Part shown: positions 39,257-46,635 of the stretch, piece by piece
How the letters are laid out: each line of letters opens with the position of its first letter
Numbering within the stretch: the first letter of the stretch is position 1
Source: Oscillospiraceae bacterium
Lineage (GTDB): Bacteria; Bacillota; Clostridia; Oscillospirales; Oscillospiraceae
DNA: 64,000 nt
Reading direction: 5' to 3'
Assembly (NCBI GenBank): GCA_902779945.1
Contig: CACZDN010000013.1
Span: 1 to 64,000, forward strand
The notes under the pieces: model-generated
Databases searched by the model: none
What the model was told of the DNA's origin: nothing
The model's input: only the letters and a program-made list of their open reading frames with translations
Position numbers and translations under genes: made by a program

Positions 39257-41189
39257 GATGCCCGTCGGACATCGCGGCGCTCCTGCCGGCATGAAGGGCG
39301 GCAGGCCGAAGGCGGACTTTTCCGCCCTGGGCCGCGCGATCAAAAAGCTCTTCCGGTACTACCCCCGCCTCGCCCCGCTGACCGTGGTGTGCATCCTCTT
39401 CTCCGCCGGCGTGTCGGCCACCCCGTCGCTGTTCATCCAGAACATCGTCGCCGTCATCGAGCGCTGGTACAAAACCGGCGACTGGGCCTCGGCAAGACCC
39501 GAGGTGCTGCGCTATGTGTCGCTGCTGGCCGTGCTCTACGTCCTGGCGCTTCTGAGCTCGACCGCCTACACCCAGCTCATGGCGGTCATGACCCAGGGCT
39601 TCCTCAACAAACTGCGGCAGGAGACCTTCGACCACATGCAGGACCTGCCCCTGCGCTACTTCGACACCCACCAGCACGGCGAGATCATGAGCTACTACAC
39701 CAACGACATCGACACGCTGCGTATGCTTGTCAGCCAGTCCCTGCCGACCTTCATCCAGTCCGGCGCGATCGTCCTGGTGGTGTTCTCGATCATGCTGTAT
39801 TTCAGCTTCTGGATGACGCTGGTGCTCATCGCGGGCGTGGTGGCCATGTTCTATGTCACCAAGGTGGTCGGCGGCGGCTCCGCGCGCTACTTTATCAAGC
39901 AGCAGAAATCCCTGGCCGAGACCGAGGGCGTCATTCAGGAGCTGATGAACGGCCAGAAGGTCGTCAAGGTCTTCTGCCACGAGCAGCAGAGCATCGAGGC
40001 CTTCCGGAAGCGCAACGACGAGCTGCGCGAGAACAGCCGCAAGGCCAACGCCTACGCGAACCTCCTCGGCCCCGTCATGAACAATCTCGGCAACATCCTC
40101 TATGTGGCCATGGGCCTTGCAGGCGGCATCTTCCTGCTGACAGGCGTCCGGAACGTGTCGCTCTCGGGAATGCCCTTCTCCATCAGCGTGCTGGTGCCCT
40201 TCCTCGGCATGGCCAAGCAGTTCACCGGCAACGTCAACACCCTGGCGCAGCAGATCAACAACATCGTCATGGCCTCCGCCGGCGCGGGCCGCATCTTCAG
40301 CCTCATGGACGAGCCGCCCGAGACGGACGATGGCTACGTCACGCTGGTGAACGTGAAGGAGCTGCCCGACGGCAGCCTTGAGGAGACGGACGGGCGCACC
40401 GGCAAATGGGCCTGGCGCCATCCCCACGGGGACGGCACCCTGACCTACACCCCCCTCCGGGGCGACGTACGGCTCGTGGAGGTGGACTTTGCCTACGAGG
40501 AGGGCAAGGACGTTCTGCACGACGTCTCGGTCTACGCCGAGCCCGGCCAGAAGGTTGCCTTCGTCGGCGCGACAGGCGCGGGCAAGACCACGATCACAAA
40601 CCTCATCAACCGCTTCTACGACATTGCCGACGGCAAGATCCGCTACGACGGCATCAACGTCAACAAGATCAGAAAGAGCGACCTGCGCCGCTCTCTCGGC
40701 ATCGTTCTGCAGGAGACCAACCTCTTCACCGGCACGGTGCTCGACAACATCCGCTACGGCAGGCTGGACGCCAGCGACGAGGAGTGCCGCGAGGCCGCCA
40801 GGCTCGCGGGCGCGGACGACTTCATCACGAGGCTGCCCGAGGGCTATGGCACCATGCTGACCAACAACGGCACGAATCTCTCCCAGGGCCAGCGCCAGCT
40901 CATCGCCATTGCCCGCGCCGCCGTCGCCGACCCGCCGGTCATGATCCTGGACGAGGCCACCTCCTCCATCGACACCCGCACCGAGGCCATCGTGCAGCGC
41001 GGCATGGACAAACTCATGGAGGGCCGCACGGTCTTCGTCATCGCGCACCGCCTCTCCACGGTCAAGAACGCCGACGTCATCATGGTCCTCGACCACGGCC
41101 GCATCATCGAGCGCGGCAGCCACGAAAAGCTCATCGCCGAGAAGGGTACCTACTACCAGCTCTACACCGGCGCCTTCGAGCTGGAATAA
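39249..41189 (+). CDS. Heterodimeric ABC exporter, catalytic subunit
   Basis: A 646-residue half-transporter starting MPKMPVGHRG. An N-terminal cytoplasmic leader precedes six membrane helices. Between the membrane part and the ATPase is an insert of about 40 residues (EETDGRTGKWAWRHPHGDGT). The ATPase has Walker A GATGAGKTT, Walker B MILDEATSSID and the histidine switch VIAHRLST, all canonical; the signature is LSQGQRQLI, slightly altered. The two subunits together form one canonical and one degenerate site. GGAGGTGAGGACC precedes ATG 39249. The substrate is unknown: lipids, drugs or peptides are all possible. Confidence 0.93.
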   Translation: MPKMPVGHRGAPAGMKGGRPKADFSALGRAIKKLFRYYPRLAPLTVVCILFSAGVSATPSLFIQNIVAVIERWYKTGDWASARPEVLRYVSLLAVLYVLALLSSTAYTQLMAVMTQGFLNKLRQETFDHMQDLPLRYFDTHQHGEIMSYYTNDIDTLRMLVSQSLPTFIQSGAIVLVVFSIMLYFSFWMTLVLIAGVVAMFYVTKVVGGGSARYFIKQQKSLAETEGVIQELMNGQKVVKVFCHEQQSIEAFRKRNDELRENSRKANAYANLLGPVMNNLGNILYVAMGLAGGIFLLTGVRNVSLSGMPFSISVLVPFLGMAKQFTGNVNTLAQQINNIVMASAGAGRIFSLMDEPPETDDGYVTLVNVKELPDGSLEETDGRTGKWAWRHPHGDGTLTYTPLRGDVRLVEVDFAYEEGKDVLHDVSVYAEPGQKVAFVGATGAGKTTITNLINRFYDIADGKIRYDGINVNKIRKSDLRRSLGIVLQETNLFTGTVLDNIRYGRLDASDEECREAARLAGADDFITRLPEGYGTMLTNNGTNLSQGQRQLIAIARAAVADPPVMILDEATSSIDTRTEAIVQRGMDKLMEGRTVFVIAHRLSTVKNADVIMVLDHGRIIERGSHEKLIAEKGTYYQLYTGAFELE

Positions 41190-41240
41190 AAACGGGCTTC
41201 CCCATGACGGGCCCCGTAAAACGACGAACCGCATTTGACG

Positions 41241-41270
41241 GCAGGGGAGGGGCTTGCACCCCTCCCCTGC
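41241..41270. terminator. GCAGGGGAGGGG hairpin, copy 1
   Basis: GCAGGGGAGGGG (41241-41252) pairs with CCCCTCCCCTGC (41259-41270) and is followed by GGCGATATAC. The same hairpin and the same trailing bases recur at 42951-42980. It lies between convergent genes and has no T-run. Confidence 0.6.
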
Positions 41271-41288
41271 GGCGATATACGGACTATC

Positions 41289-41552
41289 TCACAGCAAAAA
41301 CATCGCGCCCATGATGATCAGCAGCTCCTGGTCGCCGCTCTCGCGGTACATGAGATAGAGGATCAGCAGCAGGAGCAGGTCCTCGATTTCGAGACCGCCC
41401 AGACTGTCCGGCAGCAGGCGGCGCAGATCCGGCAGCGCGGGCGGCCTTTGGCCGCCCGGCGGGCGCGGCGGCGGGGGCGCGGGGGGACGCAGGTCCTTTT
41501 CCTCCGGCAGGCGGGTCACGCGCCCGGTGTTGCCCTCATAGCGGTTGATCAT
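41289..41552 (-). CDS. Small hypothetical protein, third gene of a three-gene operon
   Basis: An 87-residue protein starting MINRYEGNTGRVTRL. A proline-rich stretch (RPPAPPPPRPPGGQRPPAL) is followed by a hydrophobic C-terminus (LEIEDLLLLLILYLMYRE and LLIIMGAMFLL) that may insert in the membrane. No named domain. GGGAGGCGGCG precedes ATG 41552, which overlaps the upstream gene by 17 bp. I recall similar gene trios in Oscillospiraceae, but no function is known to me. Confidence 0.68.
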   Translation of the reverse strand: MINRYEGNTGRVTRLPEEKDLRPPAPPPPRPPGGQRPPALPDLRRLLPDSLGGLEIEDLLLLLILYLMYRESGDQELLIIMGAMFLL

Positions 41553-41883
41553 CGCCGCCTCCCGTCTCGCCCATGACCAGGCGCGCGATCCGGGCAAAGC
41601 GCGCGAGCTTCATCGCCCTGTCGAGCTTGCCCCGCCGCCTGTCGGAGAGGTAGGGCTCCATCGCCGACAGAAGCGCCTGCTCCCGGCCGCCCCCGCCGCC
41701 GCCCTTCATCGCGCGGCCCAGCCTCTGCAGAAGACCCGCGTCGATTCCCGCCTCCCCGGGCGGAGAGGAGGGCGGCGTCTCCTGCGCCTCCCCGCCCATG
41801 AGCGACCGGGCCAGCCCCGCGATCTTCTCCATCTGCGCGGGATCGGAGAGTATGCTGTTGAGTTGGTCCTCCAGTTCGCCCAT
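41536..41883 (-). CDS. Small hypothetical protein, second gene of a three-gene operon
   Basis: A 115-residue protein starting MGELEDQLNSILSDPAQMEK. A helical start is followed by a proline/serine linker (TPPSSPPGEAG), a glycine run (MKGGGGGGRE), and a basic helical end (LDRAMKLARFARIARLVMG). No known domain or signal peptide. GGGGGTG lies 8 bp before ATG 41883; a GTG 9 bp upstream overlaps that site. It overlaps the next gene by 17 bp. Confidence 0.68.
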   Translation of the reverse strand: MGELEDQLNSILSDPAQMEKIAGLARSLMGGEAQETPPSSPPGEAGIDAGLLQRLGRAMKGGGGGGREQALLSAMEPYLSDRRRGKLDRAMKLARFARIARLVMGETGGGDDQPL

Positions 41884-41909
41884 GCGTTTCACCCCCAGCC
41901 GGATGTTTT

Positions 41910-42146
41910 TTATTTCATCAGATTGCGTATCCCCTCGGCGAGCCGGCGCCCCTCCTCCGTTTTGAGCGCCGCGCCCAGCATCCTGCGCAGGGCCTCGCCG
42001 TCGCCGGCCTTCGCCGCCTGTTCGAGCCTGTCGGTGTCCAGCATCTTCGCAAGGCGCGCTCCGTCCTCGGACTCGGCCAGGGCCCGGAGCTCGCGCGTCT
42101 TCCCGCGGCGCTCGAGCTCCCTGCCGAGCTCTTCAAAATTCTGCAT
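41910..42146 (-). CDS. Small hypothetical protein, first gene of a three-gene operon
   Basis: A 78-residue, entirely helical charged protein starting MQNFEELGRELERRGKTREL and ending EGRRLAEGIRNLMK. No family is recognised. GGAAGTGATTTGCA precedes the ATG. It is divergent from the metallophosphoesterase gene and leads the operon of three small genes. All three share a simple, charged or low-complexity make-up, which suggests they work together. Confidence 0.65.
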   Translation of the reverse strand: MQNFEELGRELERRGKTRELRALAESEDGARLAKMLDTDRLEQAAKAGDGEALRRMLGAALKTEEGRRLAEGIRNLMK

Positions 42147-42212
42147 TGCAAATCACTTCCATTCGCCCTATTATATTCACCGACAGACAAAATGATGAAC
42201 GGAGGCGGAAAA

Positions 42213-42686
42213 ATGCTGAAGGCGGCGGTTTTTTCGGACACCCACGGCAACAACTTTTCCATGCTGGAGGCGGCGCGGAGCTCCGGGGCGGACGTGTTCA
42301 TCCACCTGGGCGACCATGACCGGGATGCGGTGCTGCTGCGCGAGACCTTCCCGGAGACGCGGGTCTACTCGGTCTGCGGCAACTGCGATCTCTTCCCCCT
42401 CGCGCCGGAGCGGCTTACGATCCGACTCGGTCCGGTCAGGGCCTTTCTCACCCACGGGCATCTGTACAATGTGAGATGGCAGACGGATTCGCTGGTCTAC
42501 GCCGCGCAGGAGCAGGGGGCGAGTCTCGCCCTCTTCGGCCACACCCACCGGGCGGCATACGAAGAGCTTGGCGGCGTGACGCTCATCAACCCCGGCACGG
42601 CGGGCCGCGGCCGGGAGCTGAGCTGGGCTCTCGTCACGGTCTTCGACAACGGCGCCGTCGCCTGCGAGATCAAAGCGCTCGCATAA
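42213..42686 (+). CDS. YfcE/MJ0936-family metallophosphoesterase
   Basis: A 157-residue phosphodiesterase. All metal motifs are visible: FSDTHGN (about 8), LGDHDRD, CGNCD, LTHGHLY and FGHTHRA. The family hydrolyses phosphodiester bonds, in some members of 2',3'-cyclic nucleotides; the natural substrate is unknown. GGAGGCGGAAAA precedes ATG 42213. A small gene follows, whose ribosome binding site is locked in a hairpin. Confidence 0.93.
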   Translation: MLKAAVFSDTHGNNFSMLEAARSSGADVFIHLGDHDRDAVLLRETFPETRVYSVCGNCDLFPLAPERLTIRLGPVRAFLTHGHLYNVRWQTDSLVYAAQEQGASLALFGHTHRAAYEELGGVTLINPGTAGRGRELSWALVTVFDNGAVACEIKALA

Positions 42687-42692
42687 AAAACG

Positions 42693-42719
42693 CCTCCCCG
42701 GACAGACTATCCGGGGAGG
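42693..42719 (+). promoter_or_regulatory. Hairpin hiding the ribosome binding site of the next gene
   Basis: CCTCCCCGGA (42693-42702) pairs perfectly with TCCGGGGAGG (42710-42719). The right arm includes the GGGGAGG that serves as ribosome binding site for the ATG at 42727. It may limit translation, or serve as terminator of the upstream gene, although no T-run follows. Confidence 0.6.
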
Positions 42720-42726
42720 TGAGCTT

Positions 42727-42906
42727 ATGAACGGCAAAAAGAAGCAAAAGACGGAGAAGAAGCGGGAGGCAAACCCACGCCTCGATCCCGAGACGCGCCT
42801 TGCGCCCAGGTTTGACAGCGCGGCGATCGCAAAATTCCCGGTCGCAAGGCCCGGCGAGATGGGCTTTCGCGTCCTCGACGATTTCACCGAGGAGCATATC
42901 CAGTAG
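42727..42906 (+). CDS. Small basic hypothetical protein (59 aa)
   Basis: The frame starts MNGKKKQKTEKKREANPRLD, continues PETRLAPRFDSAAIAKFPVA and ends MGFRVLDDFTEEHIQ. The start is strongly basic and the end acidic. GGGGAGGTGAGCTT precedes the ATG. No domain is recognised; the ordered second half suggests a real conserved protein. It follows the phosphoesterase by 40 bp and may be co-transcribed. Confidence 0.6.
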   Translation: MNGKKKQKTEKKREANPRLDPETRLAPRFDSAAIAKFPVARPGEMGFRVLDDFTEEHIQ

Positions 42907-42950
42907 ACAGAAAACAAAAGTCCGGCCGTCCGGCAAACACAGCGCAGGAA

Positions 42951-42980
42951 GCAGGGGAGGGGCACAGGCCCCTCCCCTGC
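42951..42980. terminator. GCAGGGGAGGGG hairpin, copy 2
   Basis: GCAGGGGAGGGGC (42951-42963) pairs with GCCCCTCCCCTGC (42968-42980), followed by GGCGATAAAC. It matches copy 1 at 41241. It again lies between convergent genes. Confidence 0.6.
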
Positions 42981-43045
42981 GGCGATAAACATACAGCGCC
43001 GGAATCGTCCGGAACGAACGGAAACATGGGGGAACGCCGGGCGGC

Positions 43046-44317
43046 TTATTCCTTCCCGCCCGCGTCCGCAGCGCGCCTGACGAGGACCTTGTCCACCCGT
43101 CGCCCGTCGGACATCTCCAGCACGGTGACGCTGAGACCCTCGCGCTCGAAGCTGTCGCCCGCCGCGGGGAAGCCGCCGAAGCACTCGATGGTCCAGCCGC
43201 CGACGGTGCTGCTCTCGGCCTCGATGCTGTCCTCGGGCAGGCCCAGCAGCTCCTCCATCTCAAAGAGCATCATCGCGCCGTCCAGCTCGTACGCGCCGTC
43301 ACGGCGCTCGACGACCTCGGGCTCAACCTCGTCGTTGTCGTCCCAGATGTCGCCCACGATCTGCTCCAGCACATCCTCCATCGACAGCACGCCCAGCGTG
43401 CCGCCGTATTCGTCGGTCACCACGGCCAGATGCTGCCGCGCGCGGCGGAGCTGGCTTAAAACCGCGGGCAGCTTCATGGTCTTGTAGATATAGCAGGGCG
43501 GCATGAGAAGGCTGCGGATGTCGGTCTCGTCCCCCTCGGCGAGGGCCTTGAGATAGCGGTTGAGGTACAGCACGCCGATGATGTTGTCGATGCTGCCCTC
43601 GTACACCGGCAGTCGGGAGAACGACGCCCTCTCGATCTGCTCCAGAATCTCGTCCCGCCCGTCCTCGATGTCCAGGGCGATCACGTCCACGCGGGCGGTC
43701 ATCACGTCCAGCGCGGAGATCTCGGAGAAGTCGATGGCGGAGCGCAGCAGCTCCGACTGGTCCTCGTCCAGGACCTCCTCGTCCTCGGCGGTCTCGATGA
43801 TGGAGTGCAGCTCCTCCACGGCCTCCTCGCCGCTGTCGTCCTCGTCCTCGCTGAGCCAGAAGGTCAGCAGCCAGACGAGCCTGACCACCAGCCAGATCAG
43901 GGGCGTCAAAAGCAGGGTCAGCGCGCGGATCGGAAAGGCGTAGCGCAGGGAGAGGCGGTTGGCGCTCTTCTTGGCGCAGATTTTCGGGATGGTCTCACCG
44001 AAGACGATGATGACCAGCGTCAGAATCAGGGTACCGACCCAGGTGAAGCGGTCCGACCCCGTCAGCACGATCACCAGCACCGACACCAGCGCCGACGCGC
44101 CGATGTTCACGAGGTTGTTGCCGATGAGGATGGCGCTGAGCGCGTCGTCGAAGCGCTCCAGGATCTTCACCGCAGCGGCGGCGGGCCTTGAGCCCTCGTC
44201 CCGCAGGTTCTCCATGCGGAGACGGCTGCAGGAGGAGAAGGCCATCTCCGAGCCGGAGAAGAACGCGGACAGGCACACGAGCGCGAGGATGCCGAACACG
44301 ATCATCAATACGCTCAC
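43046..44317 (-). CDS. CNNM/HlyC-CorC family membrane protein (second of pair)
   Basis: A 423-residue protein of the hemolysin C / CorC group, linked to magnesium or other divalent cation transport. A DUF21 membrane domain (about 1-150, with FFSGSEMAFSSCSRLRMENL and FGETIPKICAKKSANRLSLR) is followed by an acidic linker and two CBS domains (about 200-325, with MTARVDVIALDIED and RQHLAVVTDEYGGTLGVLSM). A CorC_HlyC domain closes it (about 345-420, WTIECFGGFPAAGDSF). It overlaps the upstream homologue as ATGA. The two probably form a heteromer. Confidence 0.92.
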   Translation of the reverse strand: MSVLMIVFGILALVCLSAFFSGSEMAFSSCSRLRMENLRDEGSRPAAAAVKILERFDDALSAILIGNNLVNIGASALVSVLVIVLTGSDRFTWVGTLILTLVIIVFGETIPKICAKKSANRLSLRYAFPIRALTLLLTPLIWLVVRLVWLLTFWLSEDEDDSGEEAVEELHSIIETAEDEEVLDEDQSELLRSAIDFSEISALDVMTARVDVIALDIEDGRDEILEQIERASFSRLPVYEGSIDNIIGVLYLNRYLKALAEGDETDIRSLLMPPCYIYKTMKLPAVLSQLRRARQHLAVVTDEYGGTLGVLSMEDVLEQIVGDIWDDNDEVEPEVVERRDGAYELDGAMMLFEMEELLGLPEDSIEAESSTVGGWTIECFGGFPAAGDSFEREGLSVTVLEMSDGRRVDKVLVRRAADAGGKE

Positions 44318-45594
44318 GCCGTCTCACCCCCTTCGTCCTCGGGGAGGAGGGTCACGCGCAGCTTGAGGATGCGGTTGTGCTCCATGCCCGCCACGGTGAC
44401 GGACACGCGGTGATAGCGGAAGCTGTCGCCGGGCTGGGGGATGGCGGGGAACTGCTCGTAGGCCCACTCGCCCATGAGGGTGTTGACGAGCTCGTCGTCC
44501 CCCTCCGGGTCCTCATAGCCCAGATGCTCGAATACATCGCTCACGGACTCGTCCGCGTCGACCTCATACACGCCGTCGGAGAGCTCGACAATGGGCTCCT
44601 CGACCACGTCCTCCTCGTCCCAGATCTCACCGACGAGCTCCTCGAGAATATCCTCCACGGTCACGATGCCGAGGGTGCCGCCGTAGTTGTCGGTCACGAC
44701 GGCGAGATTGTGCTTGCGCTTGGACATGACGGGCAGCAGCTCGTCGATCTTGGTGCTCTGGTGGATGAACAGGGCCTCGTCCACCAGCGGGCGAAGGTCC
44801 AGCTTCTCCCCCTCGCGGAGGTAGGCCTTGATGTATTTGCGGATCTGCAGCACGCCGACGATGTTGTCGATGCTGCCGTCGTAGACGGGCAGGCGGCTGT
44901 GCGTGCAGGATTTGATCACGTCCAGAATCTGGGCGCTGTCGCTGTGCATGTCCAGCGCCACGAGATCCACGCGCGGGGTGAGGACGTTTTCGACCGTCAC
45001 GTCCCCGAACTGCAGCGCGGAGGAGATCAGATCCCCCTGCTCCTCGTCGAGACTGCCCTCCTCGGTCATGTCCTCGATGATGTCATAGAGCTCATCCTCG
45101 GTGACGGATTTTTCCACATCCCCGGGGATACTGCGCGCCGCGGCCTGGCCGACGGCGGTCAGCACCCTCGACGCGGGTCTGAAGAGCTTCATGAAAAAGA
45201 CCAGCGGCCCGGCGGTGGAGAGGGCCAGCTTGTCGCTGTATTTTTTGGCGACGCTCTTGGGCAGCATTTCGCCCACGAAAAACACCACGCCCGTGGTGAT
45301 GAGCGTGCTGACGGAAACCGCGCTCAGCCCCCACCGGCGCGTGACCGCGAGGGTGACAAGGGCCGCCACGGAGATATGCACAATATTGGTGCCGATGAGG
45401 ATCGCACTGATGGCGAGGTCAAAGTTGTCCAGCACATAGAGAGCGTCCCTGGCCCGCGCGTCCCCCCGGTCCTCCGCAAGCCGCATACGCATACGCGAGG
45501 TCGAGGCAAACGCCGTCTCCGCGACGGCGAAGAACACCGCGAAAACCAGCAGCAGCACCGCGGAAACAAGTGGCAATCGACTGCCGTCGTCCAT
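44314..45594 (-). CDS. CNNM/HlyC-CorC family membrane protein (first of pair)
   Basis: A 426-residue homologue of the next gene with the same order: DUF21 membrane domain (VAETAFASTSRMRMRLAEDR, VGEMLPKSVAKKYSDKLAL), two CBS domains (LTPRVDVVALDMH, KHNLAVVTDNYGGTLGIVTV) and a CorC_HlyC domain. AAAGGAG lies 13 bp before the ATG, a rather long spacing. The promoter at 45767-45795 is separated from the start by hairpin element F, so the mRNA leader carries that element. Confidence 0.92.
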   Translation of the reverse strand: MDDGSRLPLVSAVLLLVFAVFFAVAETAFASTSRMRMRLAEDRGDARARDALYVLDNFDLAISAILIGTNIVHISVAALVTLAVTRRWGLSAVSVSTLITTGVVFFVGEMLPKSVAKKYSDKLALSTAGPLVFFMKLFRPASRVLTAVGQAAARSIPGDVEKSVTEDELYDIIEDMTEEGSLDEEQGDLISSALQFGDVTVENVLTPRVDLVALDMHSDSAQILDVIKSCTHSRLPVYDGSIDNIVGVLQIRKYIKAYLREGEKLDLRPLVDEALFIHQSTKIDELLPVMSKRKHNLAVVTDNYGGTLGIVTVEDILEELVGEIWDEEDVVEEPIVELSDGVYEVDADESVSDVFEHLGYEDPEGDDELVNTLMGEWAYEQFPAIPQPGDSFRYHRVSVTVAGMEHNRILKLRVTLLPEDEGGETA

Positions 45595-45617
45595 AAAGGA
45601 TCAACAACTCCTTTGTT

Positions 45618-45754
45618 ATAAAGGCAACACCGCACAATCCGCCATCGGCGCCTCCTGGAAAAATAGTGCCCTGACTTCGAGCCTTTTTCTTGCAATACAC
45701 AAAGTATTCCTGCGAAAAAGATTCGCTCTCGCCGAATTGTGCGGTGCTGCCTAA
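45618..45754. repeat. TTAAGGCAACACC hairpin element, copy F (internally deleted)
   Basis: Nearly identical to copy A over its first 95 bp and its last 35 bp, with the part between (CCGCCATC...CAGG) missing, 137 bp in all. It lies wholly in the 5' leader of the CNNM pair. Confidence 0.87.
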
Positions 45755-45766
45755 AAAGTAACCTGT

Positions 45767-45795
45767 AGTATACCACGCCGGAAACATTTCGTCAA
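45767..45795 (-). promoter_or_regulatory. Promoter of the CNNM pair
   Basis: TTGACG (45795-45790) and TATACT (45772-45767) with a 17-bp spacer on the minus strand. Confidence 0.75.
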
Positions 45796-45827
45796 TCATG
45801 GCGTGAAAAGCTGCTCGGCCGAATCCC

Positions 45828-45856
45828 TTGACATCCGCCGTAATAATTGGTACGAT
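45828..45856 (+). promoter_or_regulatory. Promoter of the gtrA-glycosyltransferase operon
   Basis: TTGACA (45828-45833) and TACGAT (45851-45856) with a 17-bp spacer. It is divergent from the CNNM promoter. The leader is about 240 nt and includes element fragment G. Confidence 0.62.
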
Positions 45857-46030
45857 AATCCAGACATTACGTATATGAAGGACAGCGGAGTCTATGGAAA
45901 GTATGGTTTGGATCGGCTGTACCCCTGTAAGGTGCTGTGTCCCTGAACGGAAACTCAATATCGTCATATGGGTTTCCTGCAGAGAAGAGACGAGCTGTCA
46001 GCGGCAGACACAGGCATTGCGGGCATGGCG

Positions 46031-46067
46031 GGAAGCGCCGATGGCGGATTGTGCGGTGTTGCCTTAA
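46031..46067. repeat. TTAAGGCAACACC hairpin element, fragment G
   Basis: One end of the element only (GGAAGCGCCGATGGCGGATT then GTGCGGTGTTGCCTTAA), 35 bp upstream of the GtrA start. Confidence 0.72.
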
Positions 46068-46101
46068 CAGAATGAATGAGCGTTTACGGGAGAAGGCCGG
46101 C

Positions 46102-46632
46102 ATGTTTTACCTGAAAAAGCTTGATGCCCGCTTCGGCGACAGTACCCTCTGGCAGTTTATCAAATTCAACCTGGTATCCTTCAGCATCACCGTGCTGCAG
46201 CTTGCCCTTGCCAATCTGCTGCCCCTGGCGCTGGACGGCGTGAGCGCAAAGCTGCCCCCGTTTCTGCGTCCGGTCTTTCGGCCGGAGACCCTTTTTGAAG
46301 GGCCGTCCCCCTATGTGGTCGACGGGGTTGTGACCTGGGGATATGTGCTGCCCTTCTTCCTGTCAAATTTCATTGCCAATATTTACGGCTATTTCATGAA
46401 CATGAAGACCACCTTCCGCGGAAAGGGAAGCCGCGGCGGCCTCGCGGCGTATCTGGTGATCCTGACGGCATTGATTCTCTTTTCCACCTGGCTTCAGGGA
46501 TGGATCACCGCCAGGCTGTCTGCAACTGCCTTTGCGGTGCTGGCCAGGACCATCGCCGCCATGGCCGCGGGACTCGTGCAGGTTGCGGTCCTGTTTCCGC
46601 TGGAAAAATTTGTGCTGTTTAAGAAGGGATAG
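46102..46632 (+). CDS. GtrA family membrane protein
   Basis: A 176-residue protein with four membrane helices (around FIKFNLVSFSITVLQLALAN, FFLSNFIANIYGYFMNMKTT, YLVILTALILFSTWLQGW and ARTIAAMAAGLVQVAVLF). GtrA proteins flip or present lipid-linked sugars (such as undecaprenyl-phosphate-glucose) for cell-surface glycosylation. The C-terminal helix ends LEKFVLFKKG, as usual for the family. GGGAGAAGGCCGGC precedes ATG 46102; an ATG at 46072 is possible but lies next to the element fragment. A family-2 glycosyltransferase follows 3 bp later. Confidence 0.88.
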   Translation: MFYLKKLDARFGDSTLWQFIKFNLVSFSITVLQLALANLLPLALDGVSAKLPPFLRPVFRPETLFEGPSPYVVDGVVTWGYVLPFFLSNFIANIYGYFMNMKTTFRGKGSRGGLAAYLVILTALILFSTWLQGWITARLSATAFAVLARTIAAMAAGLVQVAVLFPLEKFVLFKKG

Positions 46633-46635
46633 AAA

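Noticed and set aside
39141-41234. A 697-codon open frame on the minus strand
   Set aside because: Antisense shadow of the ABC exporter genes; rich in His, Asp and Val without any motif.
45880-45951. A 23-codon frame MKDSGVYGKYGLDRLYPC...
   Set aside because: No ribosome binding site and no downstream support; probably chance within the leader of gtrA.
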